From NCBI GenBank assembly GCA_020845635.1, contig JADLFI010000018.1:62001-126000 (forward strand): 64,000 nt of DNA, given 5' to 3'. Of this stretch, positions 35,601-45,402 are shown in pieces; positions within the stretch are counted from its first letter, which is position 1, and each line of letters starts with the position of its first letter. Both the position numbers and the translations under genes were made by a program. Under the pieces are notes generated by a model that worked only from the letters and a program-made list of their open reading frames with translations, did not search any database and had not been told where the DNA came from. Origin of the DNA: Bacteroidia bacterium (GTDB lineage Bacteria > Bacteroidota > Bacteroidia > UBA4408).

Positions 35601-36560
35601 CTACTTGAATAGTAAATAATAATAAACGGCACAGTATAAAACTCCAGCCAGCATAATTAATTTCAATAAACTACTTGCTTTGTGATAATCAGACGGCTTT
35701 TGAGCCTTTTTAACCATCCAAATAAACACTACAAAATTTAACTGAAAACATAGCCCAAAATAAATAAGTGAAATATAATCGGCCGAGCTGTATTGTTGGT
35801 ATTGTAAAAAAGCCAGAGCCACCATCTCAATAAGTGCAAGAGCGTAAATTATTTTTTTTGTATGGTCAACTCCAAAGGCTATTGGCAGTGTATTGCAACC
35901 AAACTGACTATCGCCTAAATAATCTTCTGTATCTTTTACAATTTCTCTTATAAGTGTAGTAAAAAAAGCAAAAGCAGTATAACCTAACACAAAACTGATA
36001 ATATGATTAAAATTGACATGGTAAAACTGAAGTATAGTTTTATATTTTGAAACTAAAGGAGGTATTTCGTATAGTAGTACAATCAGTGGCACCATAGCGG
36101 TTAGCAAGGAAGTAATAATATTACCTATGAGTAACTTTTTCTTAAAGTCGGTTGAGTAAAACCATAATAAACCGGTACAGAGTAGGTGAATGAATCCTAA
36201 TTTTATTAAACCTGCTTTGAATCCTACATAAAAGCCCAAAGCAACTCCAATAACATTTAAAACAGTATGCAAAAACATAGCCTGTCTGCGACTAATACTT
36301 TTTCCAACAACCACTTTATCGGGTTTATTAAAGGCATCTATTTTTGTATCAAAATAATCATTAATAATATAGCCGGCAGCAGCTATAAGTATGGTTGATA
36401 AGCAAAGTAGAAAAAAAACAAAATGACTAAGTTGAAATACAATACCCAAATTCATAAACTCAAGCATTCCGTATATAAGAAAGTAACGTACAAAGTATTG
36501 TGTAAATGCTATAATGAGAAGGTTTTTCCAACGTATGAGTTTAAGTACGGAATACAGCAT
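35601..36560 (-). CDS. UbiA-family prenyltransferase
   Basis: 319 aa with about eight to nine membrane helices. The first Asp-rich motif NDYFDTKIDAFNKPDK and the second, REIVKDTEDYLGDSQFG, bind Mg-prenyl diphosphate. The sequence IDAFNKPDKVVVG resembles the geranylgeranylglycerol-phosphate geranylgeranyltransferase-type branch common in Bacteroidota, whose product there is unclear; menaquinone or heme prenylation is less likely from motif spacing. First gene of the operon with maf, ctlX, alkB-like and ybjN-like; TAAAAGTA about 20 bases upstream is a one-mismatch -7 element. Confidence 0.82.
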   Translation of the reverse strand: MLYSVLKLIRWKNLLIIAFTQYFVRYFLIYGMLEFMNLGIVFQLSHFVFFLLCLSTILIAAAGYIINDYFDTKIDAFNKPDKVVVGKSISRRQAMFLHTVLNVIGVALGFYVGFKAGLIKLGFIHLLCTGLLWFYSTDFKKKLLIGNIITSLLTAMVPLIVLLYEIPPLVSKYKTILQFYHVNFNHIISFVLGYTAFAFFTTLIREIVKDTEDYLGDSQFGCNTLPIAFGVDHTKKIIYALALIEMVALAFLQYQQYSSADYISLIYFGLCFQLNFVVFIWMVKKAQKPSDYHKASSLLKLIMLAGVLYCAVYYYLLFK

Positions 36561-36799
36561 ATTATATAATGAATAATGGTGTAAAAGTATAAAAATAGAT
36601 TGGAAAGAGGTAATATTTGAAATATCAGAATATTTTTTGAATGATTATTTCGTTTCGGGGAAGAGTAAATATAGTCGAAATTTTACGCCTGATTGCCTTT
36701 AATGAACAAAGAAAATACTTACTTTTTCTGGTGATACTTCATGGAGTAGCTACAGGTTTAAATAATTGCATCAATTGTATTTATAAATCTATCATCATA

Positions 36800-37674
36800 G
36801 TGTTTACAACTATCTTACAAATAGAAAAAGAGTTAATAAAAAGTACCGATACAGAAGTGAATAAAGTATCGCATTGGTTGAGAGAATTTGAGAATCTTAC
36901 TATTTCCTACATTCCGGTTATTGTTTTAGCTGTTCTATTGTTCTTTCTTGGGTTGTGGGGTATTCGTATAATGTTATTGGGGCTGAAAAAAGGTTTAAGA
37001 AAAAACATTACGACCCTGCCTTACAGCTATTCCTAATTTCGGTTATACGCTTAGTTTTATTTGTAGTACTTTTCATCTTAATAGCAGGTGTTTTAGGCCT
37101 AAATATTACAGGCATTGCGGCTTTACTTGCGGGAGCCGGTTTGGCAGTGGGTTCTGCACTTAATGGCACTTTAGGGAATTTGACCGGAGGGGTAATGATA
37201 TTGCTCTTAAGGCCTTTTAAAGTTGGCGATTTAATTGAGGCGCAAGGGTACTTTGGTACGGTGCATGAGATAGGAATAGTTTATACCATTCTTATCAATG
37301 CCGAAAATAAAACTATTCTTTTGCCTAATGGAAATTTGAGTACAGGTATTATTACCAATTATTCCCAACAAAATAACCTTAGGATTAACTTGAAGTTTCC
37401 TTTAAAATCAGATGTAAATATTGATAAGGCACGTGAAATTGCTATACAAGAAATTTTGAAATGTAACGGAACAATAAAAGAACTTGCTGAGGCCTGGGTT
37501 ACTGATATTTCTGAATCGCAGATTACCTTACAAATTAGTTGCCGCATTCAAATTATACCTTATGATTATAAAAATCATCAACAATACCTGAAAGACTATT
37601 ATAGAACTTATTACACACTAAACGAAAATATCGTTAAAGCTTTTATTGATAATAATATTTATAAAAATACTTAG
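36800..37674 (+). CDS. MscS-family mechanosensitive channel, interrupted by a -1 frameshift
   Basis: Two overlapping ORFs (36641-37036 and 36955-37674) together encode one small MscS channel. The first carries the N-terminal helices up to GLWGIRIMLLGLKKGLRK; the second continues HYDPALQLFLISVIRL, the pore helix GIAALLAGAGLAVGSALNGTLGN and the beta domain RPFKVGDLIEAQGYFGTVHEIG. They join in the -1 direction exactly at A AAA AAC (37000-37006). From GTG 36800 the fused product would be about 291 aa, the usual MscS size; the ATG at 36641 would add 53 residues. MscS channels release solutes on hypo-osmotic shock. It could be a programmed frameshift, a phase-variable or disrupted gene, or a sequencing error. 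Confidence 0.75.
37000..37006 (+). other. A AAA AAC slippery heptamer in the MscS gene
   Basis: In the upstream frame the codons read AGA AAA AAC, so the heptamer is in the correct register for -1 slippage, and slipping leads straight into the downstream MscS frame. The upstream-frame stop follows 28 bases later. A weak AAGG lies 6 bases upstream; no clear downstream pseudoknot is seen. Confidence 0.5.
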
Positions 37675-38042
37675 TAGTTAAGTATTAAGACCTCAGCAAT
37701 TATTCGGGTCAAGTAATAAGGGGAATACAATATTTTAAGCAACAATCCTTATATTACACTTAATACACTGTAATAATACATAATTCAATACTGTCTTTTT
37801 TAATAGTTATTTTACGATACAATGGTTTTAGTTTCTTTCTTGTTAGTGCAATTGGTGTGATGTACCGCTTGAACAATCATTTAGTTTTCCCACTAGTATT
37901 TCTGTAAGTAGAAACATTTAAGGCTATATGATAGTTCATAATATTTAGCCCCATCATCAACTTTAATCGAATGTTTAATGTAAAACTTTAAAAAATATTC
38001 TCTATGTTTTTTAGGAATTGATTGTTGATTAAAAACAAACTG
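37675..38042. other. Intergenic region before M13 peptidase
   Basis: About 370 bases, AT-rich, without a credible ORF. A loose inverted repeat GGCTA...TAGCC lies near 37923-37951. Nothing else recognised apart from the promoter at its right end. Confidence 0.35.
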
Positions 38043-38050
38043 TACATTTG
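38022..38050 (+). promoter_or_regulatory. Full Bacteroidota promoter before M13 peptidase
   Basis: A -33 TTG (38022-38024), 18 bases, then TACATTTG (38043-38050), a perfect TAnnTTTG. The ATG of the peptidase is 27 bases further. This is the best two-part promoter match in the window. Confidence 0.6.
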
Positions 38051-38077
38051 CTAAAAAATTTTAAATAATTTAAGCAG

Positions 38078-40135
38078 ATGATTTATAAAAAGAAATTTCT
38101 AATCTTAATCCCGGCAGCTATAGCCTTGCTAACTTCTTGTGGCGGAAAAAAAGCCGATAATGCTGATAATACAAAAGGTTATGGTATTGACTTAACTGCC
38201 ATTGACAGTACCATAAAGCCTCAAGATGATTTTTACGATTTTGCCAATAACAACTGGTTAAAACGTACTGTTATACCTGCTGCTGAAGTAAAGTGGGGTA
38301 TTTTTGGAGTATTAAATCAAAACAATCAAAAAGACTTACACGATATTCTAACCGAGGCATCAGCAAACACCGCTGCTCCTGCCGGAAGCAATATTCGTAA
38401 AATTGGTGACTTTTATAAAACGGCAATGGATTCGGTAAAGTTAAATACTGAGGGTATTAATCCTATCATGCCATGGATAGCGGCTATTGACAGTATGAAT
38501 AAGCCCGAAGATATTACAAAATTAACGGCACGTATGCACAGAATGTCAGCAAGCGTTTTATGGAGTATTTATGTTTCATCAGACATTAAAAACAGTAATG
38601 AAAATATATTATATGTTGGTCAAGGAGGAACCTCATTGCCTGATGCTGATTATTATTTAAAAAGCGACCCGGAGTCGAAAGAAATACAGACAAAATACAT
38701 AGCACATATTTCAAAAATGTTGCAATTTTTAGGATATACTGCTGCAGAGGCTGATAAAAAGGCAAAAATAGCGATGAACATTGAGACTCGTTTGGCAAAA
38801 GTATCAATGAATGTTATACAACAGCGCGATATTGAGGCACAGTATAACAAAAAAACTATTGATGAGTTGTCAAAAGAAGCTCCAAATATTAACTGGAATG
38901 AATACTTTTCGGCTATTGGTATAAAAGATATGACCGATTTGGTTGTTGGTCAGCCATTATTTATGAAAGAGTTAAGCAATATGTATAAGTCTGTGCCAAT
39001 GGATGATTGGAAAGTGTATTTTAAATGGCGATTAATTGATGATGCTGCTCCATTTTTAAGTGACGAAATTGTATTGCAAAATTTCGACTTCTTTGAGAAA
39101 ACACTTAATGGAGCGCAGGAATTAAAGCCAAGATGGAGACGCTGTTTGGAAGTTATTGATATGACTATGGGAGAAGCTTTAGGTCAGTTGTATGTTGATA
39201 AACATTTTAGTAAAGAAAGCAAAAAGAAAATCAACGAAATGGTTGATAATTTGATGGCAGTGTACAGCGATCATATCAACAAGCTTGATTGGATGAGCCA
39301 AGAAACCAAGAAAAAAGCTCAGGAAAAGTTAATTACTATTATTAGAAAATTAGGATATCCTGATAAGTGGAGAGATTACAGCAATTTGCATATTCAATCC
39401 GATAATTATATAAGTAATGTAATACGTGCCTCAGAATTTGAATTTAATTTTAACATACAAAAATTAGGAAAACCTGTTGACAAAACTGAGTGGGGAATGA
39501 GTCCACCTACTGTTAATGCTTATTATAATCCGGTAATCAATGAAATAGTTTTTCCGGCCGGAATTATGCAACCACCGTTTTTTGACCCTAAAGCAGATGA
39601 TGCAGTTAATTATGCCCGTATTGGTGCGGTAATAGGTCATGAAATTACTCATGGTTTTGATGACCAAGGTTCGCAATTTGATGCACAAGGGAATATGAAA
39701 GATTGGTGGACAGCAGAAGATAAAGAGAAGTTTGTTGAAAAAACAAAAATAGTTATTGAGCAATTTGATCAATATATAGCTATTGATTCGCTTCATGTTA
39801 GAGGTGCACTTACCGTTGGCGAAAATATTGCTGATTTGGGCGGTTTTACTATTGCCTTTGCTGCTATGCAGCGTTCGTGGTTAACCAAAGGAAAGCCCGA
39901 TAAAATAGATGGATATACTCCGGAACAAAGATTTTTTATTTCAGGATCTCAAATGTGGCAAACAAAGTATAGAGATGAAGCATTAAAAAAACAGGTGCTT
40001 ACTAATCCGCATGCCCCTGGAAAATTTAGAGTTAATGGTCCTTTTAGCAATATGCCTGAATTTTACGAGGCCTTTAATGTAAAAGAAGGAGATAAAATGT
40101 ATCGTCCGGAAAATATTAGAGCTAAAATTTGGTAA
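38078..40135 (+). CDS. M13-family (neprilysin/PepO-like) zinc endopeptidase lipoprotein
   Basis: 685 aa. A lipoprotein signal ends at LLTSCGG. The zinc-binding HExxH occurs in VIGHEITHGFDDQG, with the third ligand Glu in GENIADLGGFTIAF and the M13 substrate motif NAYYNPVINEIVFPAGI. The C-terminal RVNGPFSNMPEFYEAFNV with a final xxW tail is conserved in the family. These enzymes cut small peptides, here in the periplasm or at the cell surface. It is monocistronic, with a strong promoter and a hairpin terminator. Confidence 0.95.
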   Translation: MIYKKKFLILIPAAIALLTSCGGKKADNADNTKGYGIDLTAIDSTIKPQDDFYDFANNNWLKRTVIPAAEVKWGIFGVLNQNNQKDLHDILTEASANTAAPAGSNIRKIGDFYKTAMDSVKLNTEGINPIMPWIAAIDSMNKPEDITKLTARMHRMSASVLWSIYVSSDIKNSNENILYVGQGGTSLPDADYYLKSDPESKEIQTKYIAHISKMLQFLGYTAAEADKKAKIAMNIETRLAKVSMNVIQQRDIEAQYNKKTIDELSKEAPNINWNEYFSAIGIKDMTDLVVGQPLFMKELSNMYKSVPMDDWKVYFKWRLIDDAAPFLSDEIVLQNFDFFEKTLNGAQELKPRWRRCLEVIDMTMGEALGQLYVDKHFSKESKKKINEMVDNLMAVYSDHINKLDWMSQETKKKAQEKLITIIRKLGYPDKWRDYSNLHIQSDNYISNVIRASEFEFNFNIQKLGKPVDKTEWGMSPPTVNAYYNPVINEIVFPAGIMQPPFFDPKADDAVNYARIGAVIGHEITHGFDDQGSQFDAQGNMKDWWTAEDKEKFVEKTKIVIEQFDQYIAIDSLHVRGALTVGENIADLGGFTIAFAAMQRSWLTKGKPDKIDGYTPEQRFFISGSQMWQTKYRDEALKKQVLTNPHAPGKFRVNGPFSNMPEFYEAFNVKEGDKMYRPENIRAKIW

Positions 40136-40157
40136 GCTAAATTTGATTTTAATAAAT

Positions 40158-40193
40158 AAAAAAAGAGGTATGAATATTCATACCTCTTTTTTT
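40158..40193. terminator. Terminator after the M13 peptidase gene
   Basis: AAAGAGGTATGAAT / ATTCATACCTCTTT stem with A and T runs on either side; bidirectional form, also placed just downstream of the minus-strand tRNA-Met. Confidence 0.9.
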
Positions 40194-40200
40194 ATGATAG

Positions 40201-40274
40201 TAGCGGAGACGGGAATTGAACCCGTGACCTCAGGGTTATGAATCCTGCGCTCTAACCACCTGAGCTACCCCGCC
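40201..40274 (-). tRNA. tRNA-Met (anticodon CAT)
   Basis: 74 bases on the minus strand. Acceptor GGCGGGG/CTCCGCT with discriminator A, D-arm GCTC...GAGC, anticodon loop TTCATAA (anticodon CAU), variable loop AGGTC, T-arm ACGGG-TTCAATT-CCCGT. It looks like elongator Met; tRNA-Ile(CAU) modified by lysidine is the alternative. The closing pair of the anticodon stem (31-39) is A-C rather than A-T, an unusual mismatch. CCA not encoded. Confidence 0.93.
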
Positions 40275-40315
40275 ATTTCTAATATAAATAACGTAGAACG
40301 TTAATTTTGCGGGCG

Positions 40316-40323
40316 CAAAGATA
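40316..40323 (-). promoter_or_regulatory. -7 element of tRNA-Met
   Basis: Minus strand TATCTTTG, perfect TAnnTTTG, 41 bases before the tRNA 5' end; a TTTG 15 bases further upstream could be a slightly close -33 element. Confidence 0.6.
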
Positions 40324-40431
40324 ATATTATTTACGAATCAAAATAAATATTATACATTTATTTCATATTTTTTCTTTGTGTAGTTTTAACACTATTATTT
40401 ATATATTAGCGCTGTCATTAATAAATTATCA

Positions 40432-43400
40432 ATGAAAATAAAACCATATCAGCTTATTGCCCTGCTGTTGTTTATCAGTTACACGGCCACAGTTAGCGCA
40501 CAAAGCATTTCAGGAAAAATAACCGACAAGAAAAACGAACCTGTTATTGGTGCAGCGGTGGTAATAGAAGGCACCACTAAAGGAGTAGCCTCCGATTTAG
40601 ATGGGAATTATAAATTAGTTGACTTAGAACCAAAGAAATACACTATTGTAGTTTCTGCCTTAGGATACGCTAAGCAAAGAAAATCGGTTGATTTGAGTAC
40701 TAATGCCAATCAGGTAATTGATTTTGTTATTGATGATGATGCTTTGCAATTAGACCAAGTAGTAGTTGTAGGCTATGGTTTAGAGCAAAAAAGAGATGTA
40801 ACAGGGTCTATCAGTACTATCAAAGGAAAAGATATAAACAACTCCCTACAGCCTAGTTTTGAACAAAGCATGCAAGGGCGTGCTGCCGGTGTACAGGTAA
40901 CTTCTGCAAATGGTATGGCCGGTGCTCCGGTTAAAATTAATATACGTGGTACCAACTCTATAAGTGCCGGAAGTCAGCCTTTATATGTAGTTGATGGTAT
41001 TCCGGTAACTACGGGTGATTTTAGTCCAGGAAATCTTGGAAGTCGCACCAATGCTTTATCTGACATAAACCCTGCAGATATTGAATCTATAGAAATTTTA
41101 AAAGATGCAGCAGCAGCAGCGATATATGGTTCTCGTGGAGCCAATGGAGTTGTTTTAATTACCACTAAAAAAGGGAAATCCGGTAAAACAGTATTTGATG
41201 CCGGCTACTCGTATGGTGTTTTAAGTCCAACTAATTTAATTAAATATACCAATGCCCAGCAAATGCTTGATTTACGAGATAAAGCTGAAATGGAGATAAA
41301 CGGGAAACCTGAAGATAAAAATAATACCGTAGGTTTTTGGAACAACAATCCTTTTACACGTGCACAAGCCGACAGTTTTGTCAATGCTACCGGTGGAAGC
41401 GACTGGATAAAAGAAACTCTACGGCAGGGAACATTGCAAATGGCTAACCTTTCGGCCTCAGGTGGAAATGATAAAACAACTTTTTACCTCGGTGGGACCT
41501 ACCGTAAAGAAGAAGGCTTTTTGCGCGGTAATAATTTTGAAAGAACAAACGGAAAGATAGCGGTAGAAAATAAGGCCTTCGAGAACCTTTCAATAGGATT
41601 TAATTCTAATTTAAGTTATAGTATTAACGATCGTGTTCCAACCGGAAGCGATGGAGGTTTTGGGTTGGCACAGCTTAAAATGCCTTATATACCAATCTAT
41701 AATGATAACGGACTGTTTAACGATCCTACCGGAAACCCATTGTGGCAATTAGAGAACCGACACTTTACTGCGCGTGTTTTTCGTGCCATCAGTGAGGCTC
41801 ATGCTGATTGGAACATTACCAAGAACTTAAGTTTAAGAAGTAGCTTCGGCACCGATTTCTTGTATCAAAACGAATCGGAATTTAATTTTAGAAACACCCA
41901 GTCTTTAGACACATCTGATGTTTCGAATGCATGGGATAGACGAACCTCTGTGTTTAATTGGATAAATAGTAATTACCTTACCTATCGCATTACCTTAAAC
42001 GAAATACATGATCTTACTGTTTTAGCCGGTAACGAAACGCAAAAATCTAATCGCAATGGTGTTGGTTTATATGGCGAAAAATTTCCTAACGATTATTTTA
42101 CCCAACCCGGTGATGCTATCGTAAAAAGAGGTTATTCTTATACTACAGCTTGGAGTTTTGCTTCGTTTTTTAGTCGTGTAAATTACAAACTTTTTAATAA
42201 GTATTTATTTAGCACCAGCATACGTTATGATGGATCTTCGCGTTTTGGTAATAATAATAAATGGGGCGCTTTCCCGGGTGTTTCGGCAGGTTGGATTTTA
42301 AGCGAGGAAGAATTTATAAAAAAGATTAAACCTATAAGTTTCTTAAAATTACGCGCCAGCTACGGACAAACCGGAAACGCCAATATTGGAGATTTTGCCT
42401 CTTTAGGTTATTACAGCAGTTCTAACGGATATAATGGTTATTCTGCTATTGTTCCTTCCACTTTATCAAATAATAATTTGCGCTGGGAGAAATCAAATCA
42501 GGTGGATGTTAACTTAGATATTGCTTTTCTTAAAAACCGCATAGCCACAAGCATTAACTATTACTACAAAACTTCTAAAGATTTATTGCTAAATATTAGT
42601 ATTCCTACCTCTTCGGGTTATGCACAAGTGTTGCAAAATAAAGGTAAGCTCGAAAATAAAGGAGTTGAAATTAGTTTAAATACTAAAAATTTAGAGGGGA
42701 AATTTGTTTGGTACACCGACTTTAATATTGCTTTTAATCAAAATAAAGTGCTTAATGTTGAGGGGCTAAGTCCTGATGCTTTTGATGATAAAGACCTAGG
42801 AAACAGAGGCGGTGAGGGGCGTGTAATTGAAGGTTACCCGGTAGGTCAGTTTTATGTGGTTGAATGGGCGGGCGTTCAACAAAGTGAAGGGACAATACCT
42901 TTGTGGAATAGCGATGGTTCTCCTAAGGTTGATGCCAATGGCAATCAAATAGAGGTTGTAGTTCCGGCAGGTACAGAGCTGTTTAAAGACAAAAATGGAA
43001 ATCTAATGACTTATGCCAACCCAACAGGAGGTGAGTTTTATGGCGAAAACAGAAAACCTATGGGTAATCCACTGCCTAAGTTTATTGGTGGTATTACTAA
43101 TACCTTTATGTACAAAGGATTTGAGTTGAGTTTCTTATTTAATTTTGTTTATGGAAATACTATTTATGATGATGCTGCAAAAACTCAAATAGGAAGTTTT
43201 AAAAATATAAATCAAAGACCCGAAATATTAGAGGCCTTTACAGTTGATAATCCCTCTGCAGATGTTCCCGCATTGTATAATAATTCAGGAAGCACAAATC
43301 CCAAGAGTGATTATGTGGCTATTAACAGCAGTAGATGGCTGTATGACGCATCTTATATAAGATTAAGAAGTTTAACTTTGGCTTATTCATTTAATGATGA

Positions 43401-43608
43401 TTGGTGCAAGAAAATATTTTTAACCAATATGAAAGTTTTTATCAGTGGTGGTAATTTATTAACTTTTACAAAATTTCCGGGTATGGATCCTGAGGTACTT
43501 CGCAATGTTGACCCCGACTCTGAAAGAGGGAACATAGCGTTTGGAGGCCCGTATTTAGGAACCCCACAAGCTAAAACAATTACAGCAGGTGTAAATATTA
43601 AGTTTTAA
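40432..43608 (+). CDS. susC: SusC/RagA-type TonB-dependent outer-membrane transporter
   Basis: 1058 aa. Signal peptide ending TVSAQ, then a carboxypeptidase-regulatory-like domain (about 24-105: GKITDKKNEPVIGAAVVIEG), a TonB box (DQVVVVGYG), the plug (VDGIPVTTGDFSPG, LKDAAAAAIYGSRGANGVV) and a 22-strand barrel ending VNIKF. SusC proteins import substrates captured by a lidding SusD lipoprotein. SusD follows after 21 bases. No sugar-cleaving enzyme, anti-sigma factor or sensor is nearby; instead a peptidase gene lies on each side, so a peptide substrate is plausible. Confidence 0.96.
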   Translation: MKIKPYQLIALLLFISYTATVSAQSISGKITDKKNEPVIGAAVVIEGTTKGVASDLDGNYKLVDLEPKKYTIVVSALGYAKQRKSVDLSTNANQVIDFVIDDDALQLDQVVVVGYGLEQKRDVTGSISTIKGKDINNSLQPSFEQSMQGRAAGVQVTSANGMAGAPVKINIRGTNSISAGSQPLYVVDGIPVTTGDFSPGNLGSRTNALSDINPADIESIEILKDAAAAAIYGSRGANGVVLITTKKGKSGKTVFDAGYSYGVLSPTNLIKYTNAQQMLDLRDKAEMEINGKPEDKNNTVGFWNNNPFTRAQADSFVNATGGSDWIKETLRQGTLQMANLSASGGNDKTTFYLGGTYRKEEGFLRGNNFERTNGKIAVENKAFENLSIGFNSNLSYSINDRVPTGSDGGFGLAQLKMPYIPIYNDNGLFNDPTGNPLWQLENRHFTARVFRAISEAHADWNITKNLSLRSSFGTDFLYQNESEFNFRNTQSLDTSDVSNAWDRRTSVFNWINSNYLTYRITLNEIHDLTVLAGNETQKSNRNGVGLYGEKFPNDYFTQPGDAIVKRGYSYTTAWSFASFFSRVNYKLFNKYLFSTSIRYDGSSRFGNNNKWGAFPGVSAGWILSEEEFIKKIKPISFLKLRASYGQTGNANIGDFASLGYYSSSNGYNGYSAIVPSTLSNNNLRWEKSNQVDVNLDIAFLKNRIATSINYYYKTSKDLLLNISIPTSSGYAQVLQNKGKLENKGVEISLNTKNLEGKFVWYTDFNIAFNQNKVLNVEGLSPDAFDDKDLGNRGGEGRVIEGYPVGQFYVVEWAGVQQSEGTIPLWNSDGSPKVDANGNQIEVVVPAGTELFKDKNGNLMTYANPTGGEFYGENRKPMGNPLPKFIGGITNTFMYKGFELSFLFNFVYGNTIYDDAAKTQIGSFKNINQRPEILEAFTVDNPSADVPALYNNSGSTNPKSDYVAINSSRWLYDASYIRLRSLTLAYSFNDDWCKKIFLTNMKVFISGGNLLTFTKFPGMDPEVLRNVDPDSERGNIAFGGPYLGTPQAKTITAGVNIKF

Positions 43609-43641
43609 TTTTTTCTGATAAATAAATTAATGATAAATAGA

Positions 43642-45120
43642 ATGAAAAAAATTGCTCAATTTCTCATAATATTAGTGCTTGGATTATCCATGTTTTCATG
43701 TAAAAAATTTTTGGAGATAAAACCCCAACAAGCATTAATTAACGATAGTGCCATGACTACGGTTAAGGACTTATACGCGGTATTGAATGGTGCCTACGAT
43801 GGCTTGCAAAGTAATAGTGTGGCCGGAGGTGATGTTAGTGCATTTTCTGATTTAATGTCAGATGATTTTGATGTATTGCCCGGAAGATTAAACAACTTTG
43901 GAACTTCTGAGATATATAATGGTCAAACCTCTGTTCAGATAGGCGCCTTAAGCGAGATGTGGAGACAGCATTATGGGGTTATTAATAGAGTAAATAATGT
44001 AATAAGTGTAATTGATAAAAATATAATTTCCGGTCCGGAGTTTGATGCGGTTAAAGATATATACAAAGGCGAAGCCTTATTTATAAGAGCATATTGTAAT
44101 TATAACTTATTGCAAATGTTTGCGCTTCCGTATAATGTTGGTACACCGGGAAATAACAACCAATTAGGAATAGTTTTACGAACCGAGCCAACACTGAATG
44201 GGCCTGATGGTTTATCCAAAGCACGCAGTACTGTTGAGGAGTGTTATAAGAGTATCATTGATGATTTACATGAATCGTTTACCTTACTTAATAAAGCCGG
44301 AAAATCAACTTCTTCTGATAGGGTTTCGGCTATGGCTTCGCAAGCCATGTTGGCAAGGGTTTTATTTACCATGGGAAATTATACCGATGCAGCTAATGCT
44401 GCTGATTATGTTATTGCTTCTAATTACTATCAGTTAGCTAATCAGAATGGGGCAGATTCAACTATTATTTTAAAAAGCCTTATAGACCCAACTAATAGTG
44501 CTTATATGTATAACGGAAAGCCGGAAGTTATCTGGCAATTGGTAAATACCAAAGATGACAACAGCGGAAGTTTGTTCGGTTACTATTTTCCAAAGTATTA
44601 TATGAAAGTAAAAAGTGAATTAATAAACTCAATTGACAGTTTAGATGATAGAATTATAAAAAGTTCATCAGGAAGCACAGTTGATGCCTCCTCAGTGTTT
44701 GTGAATCCTTTAAAATTGGGCGATTGGTATGTCAATAAGTATCGCAAAAGAACAGGAATTAATTATAACAATAATATCATACTTTTACGTTTATCCGAGA
44801 TGTATTATATAAAGGCCGAAGCTGTTGCCTTAGTAAATGGCGTAAACAGTGATGCTTTGGATGCATACAATAAAATGAAATTACGCAACTATGGCATGGG
44901 GTCGTATATACCTGAAACCACCAACGATATTAATGATTTTTTATATAAAGTAAGACACGAAAGAAGAATAGAGTTGATGAGCGAGAATGGCGACAGATAT
45001 AATCAATTAAAGCGTTTAGGCCTGCCCTTGCGTGATGGAACAACCAATTATGCAAAATATGTATTTAAGATTCCTCAAGAAGAAATGGCAAGCAATACCT
45101 TAATTGAACAAAATCCCTAA
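43642..45120 (+). CDS. susD: SusD/RagB-family nutrient-binding lipoprotein
   Basis: 492 aa from ATG 43642 (MKKIAQFLIILVLGLSMFSC); an ATG four codons earlier (43630) is the alternative. Lipobox FSCKKFLEIKP is typical of SusD, with Cys20 of the chosen start. Internal TPR-like segments (KGEALFIRAYCNYNLLQMF, AMASQAMLARVLFTMGNYTDAANAAD) and the C-terminal VRHERRIELMSENGDRYNQLKRLG are the SusD/RagB hallmarks. It caps the SusC barrel and binds ligand at the surface. No terminator seen before the convergent peptidase gene. Confidence 0.95.
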   Translation: MKKIAQFLIILVLGLSMFSCKKFLEIKPQQALINDSAMTTVKDLYAVLNGAYDGLQSNSVAGGDVSAFSDLMSDDFDVLPGRLNNFGTSEIYNGQTSVQIGALSEMWRQHYGVINRVNNVISVIDKNIISGPEFDAVKDIYKGEALFIRAYCNYNLLQMFALPYNVGTPGNNNQLGIVLRTEPTLNGPDGLSKARSTVEECYKSIIDDLHESFTLLNKAGKSTSSDRVSAMASQAMLARVLFTMGNYTDAANAADYVIASNYYQLANQNGADSTIILKSLIDPTNSAYMYNGKPEVIWQLVNTKDDNSGSLFGYYFPKYYMKVKSELINSIDSLDDRIIKSSSGSTVDASSVFVNPLKLGDWYVNKYRKRTGINYNNNIILLRLSEMYYIKAEAVALVNGVNSDALDAYNKMKLRNYGMGSYIPETTNDINDFLYKVRHERRIELMSENGDRYNQLKRLGLPLRDGTTNYAKYVFKIPQEEMASNTLIEQNP

Positions 45121-45402
45121 TTTGCGTATTTCTTGTAGGAAACAATAAGTTTTATATAATTGTTTTTATGATGAATGCTTTGGCTTTATTTGTGATAAAC
45201 CTTGTACCTTGAGAATAAAGAGTATTCTTAAAGTACGGTACTTAAAATGAAAAAGCCTTTATCTGAAAACAAGTTCATTCTTATATATTCATTTTATTGC
45301 AACAAACCCTTCAATTGGTTTTACCATTTTCTCTTTTTTCTCTGATGTAAAAAAGTATCAATTCAAACAATCGAGCTTGATAATTATGCATTGAGAAGTT
45401 TA
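45121..45402. other. Spacer between susD and the convergent peptidase gene
   Basis: 282 bases without a credible ORF. Small inverted repeats AGAATA...TATTCT (about 45212-45228) and AAGTAC-G-GTACTT (45231-45243) are present, but no T-run follows them, so they are not convincing terminators. Confidence 0.35.
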
